This document shows, piece after piece, positions 17,260 to 27,666 of a stretch of DNA of 38,080 bases. The stretch spans positions 1 through 38,080 of the forward strand of contig JAUXVE010000136.1 in NCBI GenBank assembly GCA_030680415.1. The letters are read 5' to 3'. Position numbers and translations under genes: made by a program. How positions within the stretch are numbered: the first letter of the stretch is position 1; the number at the start of each line of letters is the position of its first letter. The notes below the pieces were generated by a model. It searched no databases, was not told the DNA's origin, and saw only the letters and a program-made list of their open reading frames with translations. This stretch comes from Rubrivivax sp. (GTDB taxonomy: Bacteria; Pseudomonadota; Gammaproteobacteria; Burkholderiales; Burkholderiaceae_C).

Positions 17260-17703
17260 ATGTTCCAACGCCTACTCGTGCCTATCGACGGCAGTGATCT
17301 GACCGACCACGCGATGACGGCCAGTCTGGAGCTGGCCCGCCAGTTGGGCGCGGCCGTAACGGGTTTCGTGGCCGAGCCGATTGCGGCGCCGCCCACTCCC
17401 GGCCGGCCGCCGGCGCTGATCCGGCAGGAGACCCTGGAACACGACGCCATGACCGCTGCGCACGCCAACTCATTGCTGCAGCGCTTCGCCGACAAGGCCC
17501 GCCAGGCCGGCGTGTCCTTCACCGGCCACCACGCGCAGGTGCCCCGAGTGGACCGCGCCATCATCGCCGCCGCCGAATCGCAGGGCTGCGACATGATCGT
17601 CATGGTCACCCACGGCCGCGGCGCCTTCGGCGAGTTCCTGTTCGGCTCGCAGACCAAGGCGGTGCTGGCCGGCAGCACGCTGCCGCTGCTGGTGCTGCAC
17701 TGA
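17260..17703 (+). CDS. Universal stress protein (UspA family)
   Basis: The 147-residue protein is a single Usp domain. It starts FQRLLVPIDGSDLTDHAM and ends with the ATP-binding signature VMVTHGRGAFGEFLFGSQTKAVL and the family end LPLLVLH. The ATG at 17260 has GGAG nine bases upstream. An FNR-like box lies in the upstream gap, which suggests induction at low oxygen. Usp proteins of this type bind ATP and support survival under stress; no specific partner is visible. Confidence 0.93.
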   Translation: MFQRLLVPIDGSDLTDHAMTASLELARQLGAAVTGFVAEPIAAPPTPGRPPALIRQETLEHDAMTAAHANSLLQRFADKARQAGVSFTGHHAQVPRVDRAIIAAAESQGCDMIVMVTHGRGAFGEFLFGSQTKAVLAGSTLPLLVLH

Positions 17704-17849
17704 AGTGTCCACGGCGCGCGGGTAGGGCGGTCGGCGCCGGCGCGGCGGCGCGTGTGGCATGCTGCACGGCGGGCGTGCCGCGTCTGCGCCGCCCGGCCCA
17801 GGGGCCCGCTTGGCCGCGGCAGGCGGCCCGCCCCCATGAGGACCGGCCC

Positions 17850-18599
17850 ATGATCTTCCGACAACTCTTCGAACCGCTGTCCGGCACCTGCACCTATCTG
17901 CTGGGCTGCGCAGATACGGGCGCGGCGCTGCTCATCGACCCCGTCGTCAACAGCATCGACCGCGACCTGGCCGAACTGCAGCGGCTCGGCCTCAGGCTGG
18001 CCTACACGCTGGACACGCATATCCACGCCGACCACATCACTGCGGCGCTGCAGCTGAAGCAGCGCGTCGGCAGCCGCATCGCGATGCCGGACTTCGACCG
18101 CCTGCCCTGTGCCGATGTCGGCCTGGCCGAGGGCACGCCGCTGCAGATGGGCAGCGTGGTGCTGCAGCCGCTGCACACGCCGGGCCACACCGACGGCCAC
18201 CACGCCTACGCGCTGGCCGACCGCGTCTTCACCGGCGACGTGCTGCTCATCGACGGCTGCGGCCGCACCGACTTCCAGAACGGCAGCGCCGCGGCGCTGT
18301 ACCGCAGCGTGCACGACAAGCTGTACACGCTGGCAGACGAATGCCTGGTCTACCCGGGCCACGACTACCAGGGCCGCCGCGTGTCGTCCGTCGCCCAGGA
18401 GAAGCTGCGCAACCCGCGGCTGGGTGCCGGCCGTACGCTGGAAGAATTCGAGCGCATCATGGGCGAGCTGAAGCTGCCCTACCCGAAGTTCATCGACCAC
18501 GCCGTGCCCGGCAACCGCCGCTGCGGCGTGTGTCCCGACGACCTGCCCGAGCCGCTGCAGGCCTATTGCCAGAACATGACCGACAGCCCGCAGGGCTGA
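17850..18599 (+). CDS. Persulfide dioxygenase, ETHE1-type metallo-beta-lactamase fold
   Basis: The 249-residue protein is an ETHE1 homologue. It has the iron-site motif H57-I-H59-A-D61-H62, then [11 protein letters not shown] with H113, [21 protein letters not shown] with D130, and LVYPGHDY. The family C-terminus [18 protein letters not shown] and [13 protein letters not shown] is also present. The enzyme oxidises glutathione persulfide to sulfite with O2. GAGGA precedes the ATG at 17850. The RNR gene begins 17 bases after its stop, so they may be cotranscribed, though no functional link is evident. Confidence 0.92.
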   Translation: MIFRQLFEPLSGTCTYLLGCADTGAALLIDPVVNSIDRDLAELQRLGLRLAYTLDTHIHADHITAALQLKQRVGSRIAMPDFDRLPCADVGLAEGTPLQMGSVVLQPLHTPGHTDGHHAYALADRVFTGDVLLIDGCGRTDFQNGSAAALYRSVHDKLYTLADECLVYPGHDYQGRRVSSVAQEKLRNPRLGAGRTLEEFERIMGELKLPYPKFIDHAVPGNRRCGVCPDDLPEPLQAYCQNMTDSPQG

Positions 18600-18616
18600 C
18601 GCCAAGGATCCCAGCC

Positions 18617-21600
18617 GTGACACTGCCCACCTCACCCAAACGCCCGACCCCCACCGCCGCCACCCCCGCCGCCGGCCATACTCTGCCGCCGCAGGCCATC
18701 AGCGCCGAGGTGCTGAAGGAGAAATACGCCAAGGGCGACGAGAGCACGCCGCTGGAAGTGCACCGCCGCGTGGCGCGTGCGCTGGCCGAAGCCGAAGCGC
18801 CGGAGCAGCGCACGCCGTGGGAGGAGCGTTTCCTGCAGGCGCTGCAGCAGGGTTTCATCCCGGCCGGGCGCATCCAGTCGGCGGCCGGCACCGGGCTGGC
18901 AGCCACGCTCATCAACTGCTTCGTGCAGCCGGTGGGCGACAGCATCACGCAGATCGACGACGGCCACCCCGGCATCTACACCGCGCTGGCCGAAGCGGCC
19001 GAGACGATGCGCCGCGGCGGTGGCGTGGGTTACGACTTCTCGCGCATCCGCCCGCGCGGCGCCTGGGTCGGCGCCACGCAGAGCTCGGCGTCGGGCCCGG
19101 TGAGCTACATGCGCGTCTTCGACCGCTCGTGCGAGACCGTCGAATCGGCCGGCGCGCGGCGCGGCGCACAGATGGCGGTGCTGCGCTGCGACCACCCCGA
19201 CGTCGAGGAGTTCATCCACGCCAAGGACGGCGGCGACCTGAAGAATTTCAACATCTCGGTCGGTGTCACCGACGCCTTCATGCAGGCCGTACGCGACGGC
19301 GGCGACGTCGAACTGGTGCACCGCGCCGAGCCCGGTCCGGCACAGAAGGAAGCGGGCGCCTGGCAGCGCCCGGGAGCCGAGGGCCACGAAGGCGTGTGGG
19401 TCTACCGCAAACTGCCGGCGCGCGAGCTGTGGACGCAGATCATGCGCTGTACCTACGACCACGCCGAGCCCGGCGTGCTCTTCCTGGACACCATCAACCG
19501 CGACAACAACCTGGCGTACTGCGAGACGATCGCGGCGACGAACCCGTGCGTGACTGCCGACACCCGCCTGGCGACTCAGCATGGCCTTGTGCCCATCGGG
19601 GAACTCGAGGCGATGGGCCTACCCCTGAAGGTCACGGTCGACCAGCGCACGCTCGGTACGGGTACGCGTGGCACCGAGGTCAGACCGGCTGCACCCGCCT
19701 TCCTCACGGCGCGCGAGGCCGAGGTCTACCACGTCCGCACCGCAGAAGGCTACGAAATCAAGGCCACAGGCTGGCACGAGTTCTATACCTCGCGGGGGAA
19801 GTTGCGCCTGAGCGAACTGCGCGCTGGCGACGAACTCTGGGTGCAGTCGGGCAAGGGCCAGTTCGGCCGGATGGGCCACGACACACTCGGCACCTTGCTC
19901 GGTCTGCTGGCCGGAGACGGGCACTTCACGCACCGTGGCAAGGGCAGCGAAGCCGCCGTGCTGTCGCTTTGGAACGAGGAGCGAGCGCTCGCGGAGTGGG
20001 TGTCCGATGCCGTCAACGCGATGACGGCGGGGTTCTCGGCAACGGTACGCCGTTATCAGGTTCACCCAGTCGCGGTGCCCTCGCGCAACATGGTCTTCGT
20101 TCGCTCCGTCTTGCTGGCTCGTGCTTTGCAGGCTCATGGCGTCACGCGCGAGACCAAGCTGAAGGTGCCCGAAGTCGTCTGGCGCGGTGACGAGGCCTGC
20201 GTGCGGGGCTATCTGCAGGGGCTCTTCCAGACCGACGGTACGGTCAACACCTCGGGCCTGAGTCAGACCTGCTCGATCCGCCTGAGCTCGGTTCATCGCC
20301 CGCTGCTGGCCGAGGTGCAAGTGCTGCTGGCGAACTTCGGCGTGTTCTGCCGGCTCCACCGTCGTCGAGGGGGCGCTGTGAAGCGCTTGCCCGATGGTCA
20401 CGGTGAGCGACGCGAATATGACTGCCAGCCACTTCACGAACTGATCATCGACGGCGAGTCGCGCGAAGTCTTCATGCGCGAGATCGGTTTCTTGCTCCCC
20501 GCCAAGCGTCAGAAGTACGAGTCCTGGGTGTCGGACAAGTTGCTGCGCAAGTCGCAGCGCTTCAGCGCCCGGATCGAATCGATCGAAGCCATCGGGCGTC
20601 TCCCGGTCTACGACACGACGCAACCAGACCAACACAGCGTCATCTTCAACGGTCTGGTCACCGGGCAGTGCGCCGAACAGCCCTTGCCCCCCTACGGCTG
20701 CTGCTGCCTGGGTTCCATCGACCTCACGCGTTTCGTGCAGCGGCCTTTCGAGCCCGATGCCGCGCTCGATGAAGCCGGCTTCGCGGCCGTCGTGCGCACG
20801 GCGGTGCGCATGCTCGACAACGTGCTCGACGTGACGCTGTGGCCGCTGCCACAGCAGCAGGCCGAGGCCGCGGCCAAGCGGCGCGTCGGCCTGGGTTTCA
20901 CCGGCCTGGGCGATGCGCTGGTGATGCTGAGGCTGCGCTACGACGGCGCCGACGCCCGCGCGATGGCGCGCCGCATCGCGACGCTGCTGCGCGACACGGC
21001 CTACGACGCGTCGGTGGACCTGGCGCGCGAACGCGGTGCCTTCCCGCTCTTCAACGCCGACCTCTACCTGAGCGGCAGCACCTTCGCGTCGCGCCTGCCG
21101 CAGCCGCTGAAGGACCGCATCCGCGCCCACGGTCTGCGCAATTCGCACCTGCTGTCGATCGCACCCACCGGCACCATCAGCCTGGCCTTCGCCGACAACG
21201 CCAGCAACGGCATCGAGCCCGCCTTCAGCTGGACCTACACGCGCAAGAAGCGCCTGCCCGACGGCGGCTTTGCCGAACACGCGGTGCAGGACCACGCCTG
21301 GCGGCTTTACAAGCACCTCAAGGGCGACGATGCCGCGCTGACGCCGGCCTTCGTGACGGCGCTGGAGATGAGCGCACAGGCCCACGCCGAGATGGTGGCC
21401 GCGGTGGCACCGTTCATCGACACCGCCATCAGCAAGACCGTCAACGTGCCGGCCGACTACCCCTATGCCGATTTCGAGGATCTCTACCACCAGGCCTGGT
21501 CGCTGGGCCTCAAGGGCCTGGCCACCTACCGGCCCAACGCCGTCGTCGGCAGCGTGCTCAGCACGACGCCGCAGCTGCCGCCGTCGCCGCTGAAGCTGCC

Positions 21601-22681
21601 GCTCGAGGCCCGGGCCAACCGCCGCCTGGCGCTGGACCGCCTGCCGGCGCCGGTGCTGGCTTCGTTGCGCTGGCCGGGCCGGCCCGACCTGCCGGGCGGC
21701 AACGCGGCCTGGACCTTCATGGTGCAGCACCCCTTCGGCGACTTCGCGCTCTTCGTCGGCGAGGTGCCGCGCGAAGACGGTGCCGGGGCCGCGGGCAGCA
21801 CACGCGCCTTCGAGGCCTGGGTCAACGGCGCCGAGCAACCGCGCGGCCTGGGTGCGCTGGCCAAGACGCTGTCGATGGACATGCGCAGCGACGACGCCGC
21901 CTGGCTGCAGCTCAAGCTGGACGCGCTGGCCACGGTGGCCGAGGAGCGGCCGTTCGAGATGCCCTTCCCGCCGCACGGCGAGCGGCGGCTGTTCCCCGGC
22001 GTGGTGGCGGCCACTGCGGCGCTGATCCGCTGGCGCTGCGAGCAGATCGGCACCCTGCCGCCGACACCCGGCGCAGCGGCGCCGATGGTCGATGCCCTGA
22101 TCAGCCGCGACGAGCCGCACACCGACCCTTCGGGCACGCTGGCCTGGGCAGTGGACGTCGACAACCCGGCCACCGGCGAGGCCTTCACCGTCACGCTCAA
22201 GGAGGTGACGCTGCCCGGAGCCGACGGCGGCAGCGTCACGCGCCCCTGCGCGATGGCGCTGTCGGGCAACTACCCGCGCGCGCTGGATGGCCTGGCGCGG
22301 CTGTTGTCGCTGGACATGCGCGTCATCGACCCGGCGTGGATCGGCATGAAGCTGCGCAAGCTGCTCAACTACGCCGAGCCGCTGGGCCACTTCATGGCCT
22401 TCGTGCCGGGGCTGCCGCCGGGGCAGCAGCGCCAGCAGACCTGGCCGTCGACGGTGGCCTACCTGGCGCGTTTGATCATCCACCGCTACGCCATGCTCGG
22501 CGTGCTCGACGAGCGCGGCTTCCCGCTGCGCGAGATGGGCGTGCTGGAGGCGCCGCGCGATGCCGACGCGCCCGCACTGCAGGCCGGCAAGCCGTGCCCG
22601 GAATGCGGCAACGCCAGCGTCATCCACAAGGACGGCTGCGACTTCTGCACCGCCTGCGGTTATGTGGGGCAGTGTGGCTGA
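18617..22681 (+). CDS. nrdJ: Class II (B12-dependent) ribonucleotide reductase containing an intein
   Basis: The 1354-residue precursor is a NrdJ-type reductase, about 980 residues after splicing. Motifs in order: redox Cys C101 ([14 protein letters not shown]); [18 protein letters not shown]; the NP-C-AEQ finger loop carrying the catalytic cysteine; a partner Cys in [10 protein letters not shown] 11 residues on; and [26 protein letters not shown]. The C-terminus has two tandem copies of an accessory domain ([18 protein letters not shown] and [18 protein letters not shown]) and a zinc ribbon, CPECG...CTACG. An intein interrupts it at residues 311-684. Start GTG at 18617 has AAGGA eight bases upstream. 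It makes deoxynucleotides independently of oxygen. Confidence 0.94.
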   Translation: MTLPTSPKRPTPTAATPAAGHTLPPQAISAEVLKEKYAKGDESTPLEVHRRVARALAEAEAPEQRTPWEERFLQALQQGFIPAGRIQSAAGTGLAATLINCFVQPVGDSITQIDDGHPGIYTALAEAAETMRRGGGVGYDFSRIRPRGAWVGATQSSASGPVSYMRVFDRSCETVESAGARRGAQMAVLRCDHPDVEEFIHAKDGGDLKNFNISVGVTDAFMQAVRDGGDVELVHRAEPGPAQKEAGAWQRPGAEGHEGVWVYRKLPARELWTQIMRCTYDHAEPGVLFLDTINRDNNLAYCETIAATNPCVTADTRLATQHGLVPIGELEAMGLPLKVTVDQRTLGTGTRGTEVRPAAPAFLTAREAEVYHVRTAEGYEIKATGWHEFYTSRGKLRLSELRAGDELWVQSGKGQFGRMGHDTLGTLLGLLAGDGHFTHRGKGSEAAVLSLWNEERALAEWVSDAVNAMTAGFSATVRRYQVHPVAVPSRNMVFVRSVLLARALQAHGVTRETKLKVPEVVWRGDEACVRGYLQGLFQTDGTVNTSGLSQTCSIRLSSVHRPLLAEVQVLLANFGVFCRLHRRRGGAVKRLPDGHGERREYDCQPLHELIIDGESREVFMREIGFLLPAKRQKYESWVSDKLLRKSQRFSARIESIEAIGRLPVYDTTQPDQHSVIFNGLVTGQCAEQPLPPYGCCCLGSIDLTRFVQRPFEPDAALDEAGFAAVVRTAVRMLDNVLDVTLWPLPQQQAEAAAKRRVGLGFTGLGDALVMLRLRYDGADARAMARRIATLLRDTAYDASVDLARERGAFPLFNADLYLSGSTFASRLPQPLKDRIRAHGLRNSHLLSIAPTGTISLAFADNASNGIEPAFSWTYTRKKRLPDGGFAEHAVQDHAWRLYKHLKGDDAALTPAFVTALEMSAQAHAEMVAAVAPFIDTAISKTVNVPADYPYADFEDLYHQAWSLGLKGLATYRPNAVVGSVLSTTPQLPPSPLKLPLEARANRRLALDRLPAPVLASLRWPGRPDLPGGNAAWTFMVQHPFGDFALFVGEVPREDGAGAAGSTRAFEAWVNGAEQPRGLGALAKTLSMDMRSDDAAWLQLKLDALATVAEERPFEMPFPPHGERRLFPGVVAATAALIRWRCEQIGTLPPTPGAAAPMVDALISRDEPHTDPSGTLAWAVDVDNPATGEAFTVTLKEVTLPGADGGSVTRPCAMALSGNYPRALDGLARLLSLDMRVIDPAWIGMKLRKLLNYAEPLGHFMAFVPGLPPGQQRQQTWPSTVAYLARLIIHRYAMLGVLDERGFPLREMGVLEAPRDADAPALQAGKPCPECGNASVIHKDGCDFCTACGYVGQCG
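19547..20668 (+). mobile_element. In-frame intein with LAGLIDADG homing endonuclease
   Basis: A 374-residue insertion sits in the NP|CAEQPL active-site loop of NrdJ. Splicing block A is [20 protein letters not shown] (Cys1). Block B is T74-G-W-H77, matching TxxH. The DOD endonuclease has LLGLLAGDG at 117-125, KLKVPEVVW at 204-212 and [10 protein letters not shown] at 222-231, with both catalytic Asp (D124, D230). Block F is [21 protein letters not shown]; it ends in Gly-Gln rather than His-Asn and is followed by the extein Cys. All splicing blocks are recognisable and the endonuclease looks intact, so the element may still be mobile. Confidence 0.95.
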
Positions 22682-22742
22682 AGCCTTGCGCGCGCGCATC
22701 ACTGGGCACGACGCCGGTGCCGCGCCGCGGCGGCATGCGGCC

Positions 22743-23393
22743 ATGAGCGCCGCCGCCGATCGCCCGCAGACGCGCGGCGAGGAGATCGCCAACGTCGCCA
22801 GCCACGGCGTGGGCTGCATGCTGGCCGTGGCTGCGCTGCCGATCCTCGTCTGGCAGGCGGCGCAGCGCGGCAGCGCGGCCGACATCGTGGCCGCCGCGGT
22901 GTTCGGCGGCTCGATGATCCTGCTCTATGTGGTCTCGACGCTGTACCACGCGTTGCCGATCGGCCGCGCCAAGGCCTGGCTGAACCGTTTCGACCACGCG
23001 GCGATCTTCGTCTTCATCGCCGCCAGCTACACGCCCTTCACCCTGGGCGTGCTGCGCGGCGGCTGGGGCTGGACGATGTTCGGCATCGTCTGGGGCGTGG
23101 CCGCCTTCGGCGTCACGGTCAAGCTGCTGAACCGGCTCAAGCACCCGCTCTTGTCGACCGGCCTGTACGTGGCCATGGGCTGGGTGGCGGTGGTGGCCGC
23201 CGTGCCGCTGGTGTCACGCCTGCCCGCCGCCGGTCTGGCCTGGCTGGTCGCCGGCGGCCTGAGCTACACCGTGGGCGCGCTCGTCTTCCTGTTCGACCAC
23301 CGCCTGCGCTACACCCACTTCGTCTTCCACCTGTTCGTGCTCGGCGGCAGCGCCTGCCACTTCTTCGCCGCGCTCTGGTACGCATACGCCTGA
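22743..23393 (+). CDS. Hemolysin III / PAQR-family membrane protein
   Basis: The 216-residue product has seven predicted membrane helices and the family motifs: EEIANVASHGVGCMLAVAA with the N-terminal His, STLYHALP, LNRFDHAAIFVFIAASYTPF and the C-terminal FHLFVLGGSACHFFAAL. These match YqfA/hemolysin III proteins of the PAQR group, where the His and Asp residues can bind a metal. The haemolytic name comes from a Bacillus cereus homologue, and physiological function is unclear. The start is uncertain: the ATG at 22743 fits family length, but GTG codons overlapping the nrdJ stop are possible. Confidence 0.88.
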   Translation: MSAAADRPQTRGEEIANVASHGVGCMLAVAALPILVWQAAQRGSAADIVAAAVFGGSMILLYVVSTLYHALPIGRAKAWLNRFDHAAIFVFIAASYTPFTLGVLRGGWGWTMFGIVWGVAAFGVTVKLLNRLKHPLLSTGLYVAMGWVAVVAAVPLVSRLPAAGLAWLVAGGLSYTVGALVFLFDHRLRYTHFVFHLFVLGGSACHFFAALWYAYA

Positions 23394-23429
23394 ACCCGGG
23401 CGGCACCGCGCGACGTCGCGGCCGCGCCT

Positions 23430-24998
23430 TCAGCGCTGCGCCAATGGGCTGCGGATCAGGTGGTCGAAGGCCGACAGTGCCGCCTTCGCGCCTTCACCGC
23501 CGGCGACGATGATCTGCTTGTAGGGCACCGTGGTCGCGTCGCCGGCCGCGAACACGCCGGGCACGCTGGTGGCGCACTTGTCGTCGATGATGATCTCGCC
23601 GTACCGCGACAGCTCCACCGTGCCGCGCAGCCATTCGGTGTTGGGGACGAGGCCGATCTGCACGAACACCCCGGCCAGATCGACGTCGTGCGTCTGAGCG
23701 CTGGCGCGGTCGACGTAGCGCAGGCCGGTGACCTGGTTGCCGTCGCCGCTGATCTCGCTGGTCTGCGCGCCGGTGTGGATGTCGACGTTGGGCAGGCTCC
23801 TGAGTTTGTTCACCAGCACCGCGTCGGCCTTGAGCTGGTCGGCAAACTCCAGCAGCGTGACGTGCGCCACCACGCCGGCCAGATCGATGGCGGCTTCGAC
23901 GCCCGAATTGCCGCCGCCGATGACCGCCACGCGCTTGCCCTTGAACAGCGGGCCGTCGCAGTGCGGGCAGTAGGCCACGCCCTTGTTGCGGTAGGCCTGC
24001 TCGCCGGGCACGCCGACATTGCGCCAACGCGCGCCAGCGGCCAGGATCACCGAGCGGCTCTTCAGCGCCGCGCCGTTGGCCAGCGTCACCGTGATCTCGC
24101 CGCCAGCTTGTGCCGCCGGCTCGAGCGCGGCGACGCGCTGGCCGTTCATGATGTCCACGCCGACGCTGCGCACCTGCGCCTCCAGCGCGGCGGCGAACTT
24201 CGGCCCCTGCGTCTCCTGCACCGAGATGAAGTTCTCGATGCCCAGCGTGTCGAGCGTCTGGCCGCCGAAGCGTTCGGCCACGACGGCGGTGCGGATGCCC
24301 TTGCGCGCGGCATAGACCGCGGCCGCGGCGCCGGCCGGGCCGCCACCGACGATGAGCACGTCGAAGGCGGCCTTGGCGCCGAGCCTGGCGGCGTCGCGGG
24401 CGGCGGCGCCGGTGTCGACGCGGGCCAGGATGTCGGCCAACTCCATGCGGCCCGAACCGAACATCTCGCCGTTGAGGAACACCGCCGGCACGGCCATGAT
24501 CCGGCGCGACTCGACCTCGCCCCTGAACAGCCCGCCGTCGATGGCGACGTGGCGGATGCGCGGGTTGAGCACCGCCATCAGGTTCAAGGCCTGCACGACG
24601 TCCGGGCAGTTGTGGCAGCTCAGCGACATGTAGGTCTCGAAGACGAAGTCGCCCTCGAGCGCGCGAATCTGCTCGATGGACTCGGCGTCGACCTTCGGCG
24701 GGTGGCCGCCGGCCTGCAGCAGCGCCAGCACCAGCGAGGTGAACTCGTGGCCCATCGGTATGGCGGCGAAGCGCAGGCCCATGTCGTGGCCGGCGCGGCT
24801 GACCGAAAACGACGGCCGGCGTGCGTCGCTGCCGTCGTGGCGCACCTGGATCTTGTCGCTGAGCGTGGCGATCTCGTCGAGCAGTTCGCGCATCTCACCC
24901 GAGGCGGCGCGGTCGTCGAGCGAGGAGACGATTTGCACCGGCTGCGTGACGCGTTCGAGGTGGGCCCTGAGCTGGTTCTTCAGCGTGGTGTCCAACAT
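23430..24998 (-). CDS. ahpF: Alkyl hydroperoxide reductase subunit F
   Basis: The 522-residue protein has the AhpF layout: an N-terminal double-thioredoxin domain with redox pair C128/C131 ([10 protein letters not shown]), then a thioredoxin-reductase domain with FAD motif [19 protein letters not shown], redox pair C344/C347 ([11 protein letters not shown]), the NADH motif [14 protein letters not shown], and [19 protein letters not shown]. It passes electrons from NADH to AhpC. The ATG at 24998 is the family start. It lies 20 bases after ahpC in the same operon. Confidence 0.96.
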   Translation of the reverse strand: MLDTTLKNQLRAHLERVTQPVQIVSSLDDRAASGEMRELLDEIATLSDKIQVRHDGSDARRPSFSVSRAGHDMGLRFAAIPMGHEFTSLVLALLQAGGHPPKVDAESIEQIRALEGDFVFETYMSLSCHNCPDVVQALNLMAVLNPRIRHVAIDGGLFRGEVESRRIMAVPAVFLNGEMFGSGRMELADILARVDTGAAARDAARLGAKAAFDVLIVGGGPAGAAAAVYAARKGIRTAVVAERFGGQTLDTLGIENFISVQETQGPKFAAALEAQVRSVGVDIMNGQRVAALEPAAQAGGEITVTLANGAALKSRSVILAAGARWRNVGVPGEQAYRNKGVAYCPHCDGPLFKGKRVAVIGGGNSGVEAAIDLAGVVAHVTLLEFADQLKADAVLVNKLRSLPNVDIHTGAQTSEISGDGNQVTGLRYVDRASAQTHDVDLAGVFVQIGLVPNTEWLRGTVELSRYGEIIIDDKCATSVPGVFAAGDATTVPYKQIIVAGGEGAKAALSAFDHLIRSPLAQR

Positions 24999-25018
24999 GA
25001 CGGTGGTCCTCGAACTGC

Positions 25019-25582
25019 TCAGATCTTGCCGACGAGGTCGAGCGACGGCGTCAGCGTGGCTGCGCCTTCGTGCCACTTGGCCGGGCAGACCTGGCCCGGG
25101 TGCCTGGCCACGTACTGCGCGGCCTTGACCTTGCGCATCAGCTCCGACGCGTCACGGCCGATGCCGTTGTCGTGGATCTCGCACAGCTTGATCCGGCCTT
25201 CGGGGTCGATGACGAAGGTGCCGCGCAAGGCCAGGCCTTCGTCTTCGATCATGACGCCGAAGTTGCGCGTCAGGGTGCCGGTGGGGTCGCCGATCAGCGC
25301 GTAGTCGACCTTCTTGATGGCGTCCGAGGTGTCGTGCCAGGCCTTGTGCGCGAAGTGCGTGTCGGTGGAGATGCCGTAGACCTCCACGCCCATGTCCTTG
25401 AACGCGGGGTAGTGGTCGGCCAGATCCTCGAGCTCGGTCGGGCAGACGAAGGTGAAGTCGGCCGGGTAGAACATGAAGATGGCCCACTTGCCCTTGAGCG
25501 ACTGCTCGGTGACTTCGATGAACTTGCCGTTCTTGTAGGCCTGCGCCTTGAAGGGCTTGATCTGGGTGTTGATGAGCGACAT
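25019..25582 (-). CDS. ahpC: Alkyl hydroperoxide reductase subunit C (peroxiredoxin)
   Basis: The 187-residue 2-Cys peroxiredoxin has the peroxidatic C47 in [15 protein letters not shown] and the resolving C166 in [13 protein letters not shown], and starts [18 protein letters not shown] as in enteric AhpC. AAGGAG lies just before the ATG at 25582. It reduces H2O2, organic peroxides and peroxynitrite, and is re-reduced by AhpF encoded next. A candidate OxyR site lies about 80-115 bases upstream. Confidence 0.97.
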   Translation of the reverse strand: MSLINTQIKPFKAQAYKNGKFIEVTEQSLKGKWAIFMFYPADFTFVCPTELEDLADHYPAFKDMGVEVYGISTDTHFAHKAWHDTSDAIKKVDYALIGDPTGTLTRNFGVMIEDEGLALRGTFVIDPEGRIKLCEIHDNGIGRDASELMRKVKAAQYVARHPGQVCPAKWHEGAATLTPSLDLVGKI

Positions 25583-25660
25583 GAGAACTCCTTGAGATTG
25601 AGAGAGGGGGAAAAGCATCGACAACGGACGTCAGTATTGCTGCACTGCGCCATTGCGTGG

Positions 25661-25697
25661 GTTGATTGAAATAATCTTGGCGATGGTCTGAACCTAT
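25661..25697 (-). promoter_or_regulatory. Possible OxyR site and promoter for ahpCF
   Basis: Read on the plus strand, four tetramers stand at the OxyR spacing of seven bases: GTTG, TAAT, ATGG and CTAT, against ATAG/CTAT repeats. Eleven of 16 core bases match, and the inner T and A of the first spacer are also kept. A possible -10 (AATACT on the minus strand, 25633-25638) lies about 22 bases beyond the edge, which suits an OxyR-activated promoter. The match is imperfect. Confidence 0.4.
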
Positions 25698-25765
25698 TGG
25701 CGGACCCATGCGACAGCCTTCCCACGGTCTGCCCGTGACGGTGCCGTCGGCGCGAAGTGCGCGGT

Positions 25766-26671
25766 TCAGCCGCCGTTGCGGCCGTTCAGCAGGGCCTCGA
25801 TCTGCTCGTCCTTGTGCTGCCACAGCTGTGACAGCCAGCGCTGGAAGGCGCTGCGGAAGGCCGCCTCCTCGGCATAGTCGCCGGCACAGAATTCCCGCGG
25901 GATCGGCAGTTGCTGCACGCGCACGACGATGCGTGGCGTGCCACCGCACAGGAACTGCCAGAAGCCCGGCGCGCCTGCCGGGTAGACGATGGTGACGTCG
26001 ATGAGGGAATGGAACTTGTCGCCCATCGCGTTCAGCGCCAGCGCCAGCGCGCCGGCCTTGGGCTTGAGCAGGTGGCGGTAGGGCGAGCCCTGGGCCCGGT
26101 GCTTGGCGCGGGTGAAACGCGTGCCTTCGGCGAAGTTCATCACACAGGTCGGCACGAGCGCGAACTTCTCGCAGGCACGCATCGTGGTCAGGCGGTCCTG
26201 CTGCCGCAGTTCGGGGTGGCGGGCGAGCTGGGCCGCCGAGTGCCGCTTCATGAACGGAAAGTCCAGCGCCCACCAGGCCAGGCCGATCACCGGCACGACG
26301 ATGAGCTGCTGCTTGAGGAAGAACTTGAGCATCGGGATGCGCCGGTTCAGCACGTGCTGCAGCACGAAGATGTCGGCCCAGGTCCGGTGGTTGCTGTTCA
26401 CCAGGTACCAGCCGGCGTAGCGCAACCCGGCCACGCCGTCGACGTCCCAGGCCGTGGCCTGGGTGAGGCGCATCCAGCCGCTGTTGCAGGCGATCCACAG
26501 TGTGGCGATGGCGTTGAGCAGCGGATCGATGCGCACGCGCACGGCACGCAGCGGCAGCACCAGCTTCACCAGCGAGAACGCAAACAGCAGCGTGCACCAG
26601 AACAAGGTGTTCAGCACCAGCAGCAGGAGCGCGATCACGCCCCGCGCGGCCGGTGGCAGAAAGCTCAGCAT
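25766..26671 (-). CDS. Lysophospholipid acyltransferase-family protein (YihG-like)
   Basis: The 301-residue membrane-anchored protein has an N-terminal hydrophobic segment (about residues 10-40) and the PlsC acyltransferase motifs: NHRTWAD (H95 and D100) and FAEGTRFT, followed by a YPAG-containing segment. The order and spacing resemble the E. coli YihG/YbjC-type 1-acylglycerol-3-phosphate acyltransferases, which place an acyl chain on lysophosphatidate. It is divergent from the hemerythrin gene and upstream of ahpC on the same strand, separated by about 180 bases holding the ahpC promoter. Confidence 0.87.
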   Translation of the reverse strand: MLSFLPPAARGVIALLLLVLNTLFWCTLLFAFSLVKLVLPLRAVRVRIDPLLNAIATLWIACNSGWMRLTQATAWDVDGVAGLRYAGWYLVNSNHRTWADIFVLQHVLNRRIPMLKFFLKQQLIVVPVIGLAWWALDFPFMKRHSAAQLARHPELRQQDRLTTMRACEKFALVPTCVMNFAEGTRFTRAKHRAQGSPYRHLLKPKAGALALALNAMGDKFHSLIDVTIVYPAGAPGFWQFLCGGTPRIVVRVQQLPIPREFCAGDYAEEAAFRSAFQRWLSQLWQHKDEQIEALLNGRNGG

Positions 26672-26780
26672 GGTCGTTTCATCCCTTCGGCGAGGTCCGC
26701 CTCACCTGCACACGATAAGCCGCTGCCGCTGCCGGCGCCACCTTGGCACGCAAGCCACCGACTCGTGTCAAGATTGCGCC

Positions 26781-27323
26781 ATGACTGCCACCGTGACGCT
26801 GCACCCCGGCCCCGGCGCCGGCTTCGAAGAGCCCTTCGAGATGCTCGAGGCCTGCCACCAGCGCGTGCACCGCATGCTGGATCTGACGCAGCGGCTGGCG
26901 GCGCACCTGCGCGAGACCGGCGCCGACGCCAGCGCGCAGCAGGCCGCGCTCGACGTGATGCGCTACTTCGACCTCGCCGCACCCGCGCACCACGAAGACG
27001 AGGAACGCCACGTGCTGCCGCGCCTGCGCCAGGACGGCCAGGCGGCGCTGGCCGAGCGGCTGCACGACGAGCACACGCTGATGTCGACGACCTGGGCGGC
27101 CGTGCGCGCCGACCTGCAGCGCGTCGCCGATGGCGCCTGGCAGGCGGCCGACCTGGATGCTGCTGCCGCGCGCTGGCAGGACATGGCGATGCTGTACCGC
27201 GCGCACATCGAGGCCGAAGAAGGCGCGGCCTATCCTGCGGTGCGCAACGCGGTCGACGCCGCGACGCGGCGTGAGATGGGCGATGAGATGGCGCGCCGCC
27301 GGGGCCTGCCGGGCCTGGGCTGA
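26781..27323 (+). CDS. Hemerythrin HHE domain protein
   Basis: The 180-residue protein is a four-helix bundle with His/Glu spacing typical of HHE cation-binding domains: a His in CHQRVHRML (residues 26-30), HHEDEERHVLP (70-77), LHDEHTLM (95-98), and YRAHIEAEEGAAYP (H142, E146). These can bind a diiron centre. Such proteins sense or store O2, NO or iron. No adjacent gene specifies which, and function is not assigned further. The ATG at 26781 starts the conserved region. Confidence 0.9.
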   Translation: MTATVTLHPGPGAGFEEPFEMLEACHQRVHRMLDLTQRLAAHLRETGADASAQQAALDVMRYFDLAAPAHHEDEERHVLPRLRQDGQAALAERLHDEHTLMSTTWAAVRADLQRVADGAWQAADLDAAAARWQDMAMLYRAHIEAEEGAAYPAVRNAVDAATRREMGDEMARRRGLPGLG

Positions 27324-27666
27324 CGCCGCAGCAACGGGGCGAGGCCGCTAGCCCGACAGGTGCCGATCGACAGGGAGCCCACATCAGGCTCGATTTGCCC
27401 TCTCGGTGACCGCACCGCCGGCGCGCACTTCGGCGCCGGCTTCAATGCGCTCTCGATGGCCGGGCGATGGCACGAAGGCGGAAATGTCGAGCGTGCTGAT
27501 TGACTCATTGAATTGGTCGTGCAATGCCTCTGCGTGTTTGTCAAAGAAACAAATTCACGCAAATGCTTTACCTGCACTTTACTTGGTAAAGATCGGAATC
27601 GGTCAACGGTGGACCGGGGTCGGCGTTGACTGGTCTGGCAGGTCCATTGCCACGAAGGAGAGTCTT
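27324..27666. other. AT-richer intergenic region with inverted repeat
   Basis: The gap before the small lipoprotein has visibly lower GC than its surroundings between about 27500 and 27600. It holds CTTTACC at 27566-27572 and its exact complement GGTAAAG at 27585-27591, spaced by 12 bases. A regulator site or promoter for the lipoprotein gene is likely, but no clear -35/-10 pair stands out. Confidence 0.45.

Noticed and set aside
19619..22885. 1088-residue minus-strand open frame opposite nrdJ
   Set aside because: It is antisense to a clearly conserved reductase and intein, is His/Arg/Ala rich, and shows no family motif; it is a product of high-GC codon bias.
23409..23420. CGCGACGTCGCG palindrome between hemolysin III and ahpF
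   Set aside because: It has no loop or T tract and is easily expected by chance at this GC content, so I did not call it a terminator.
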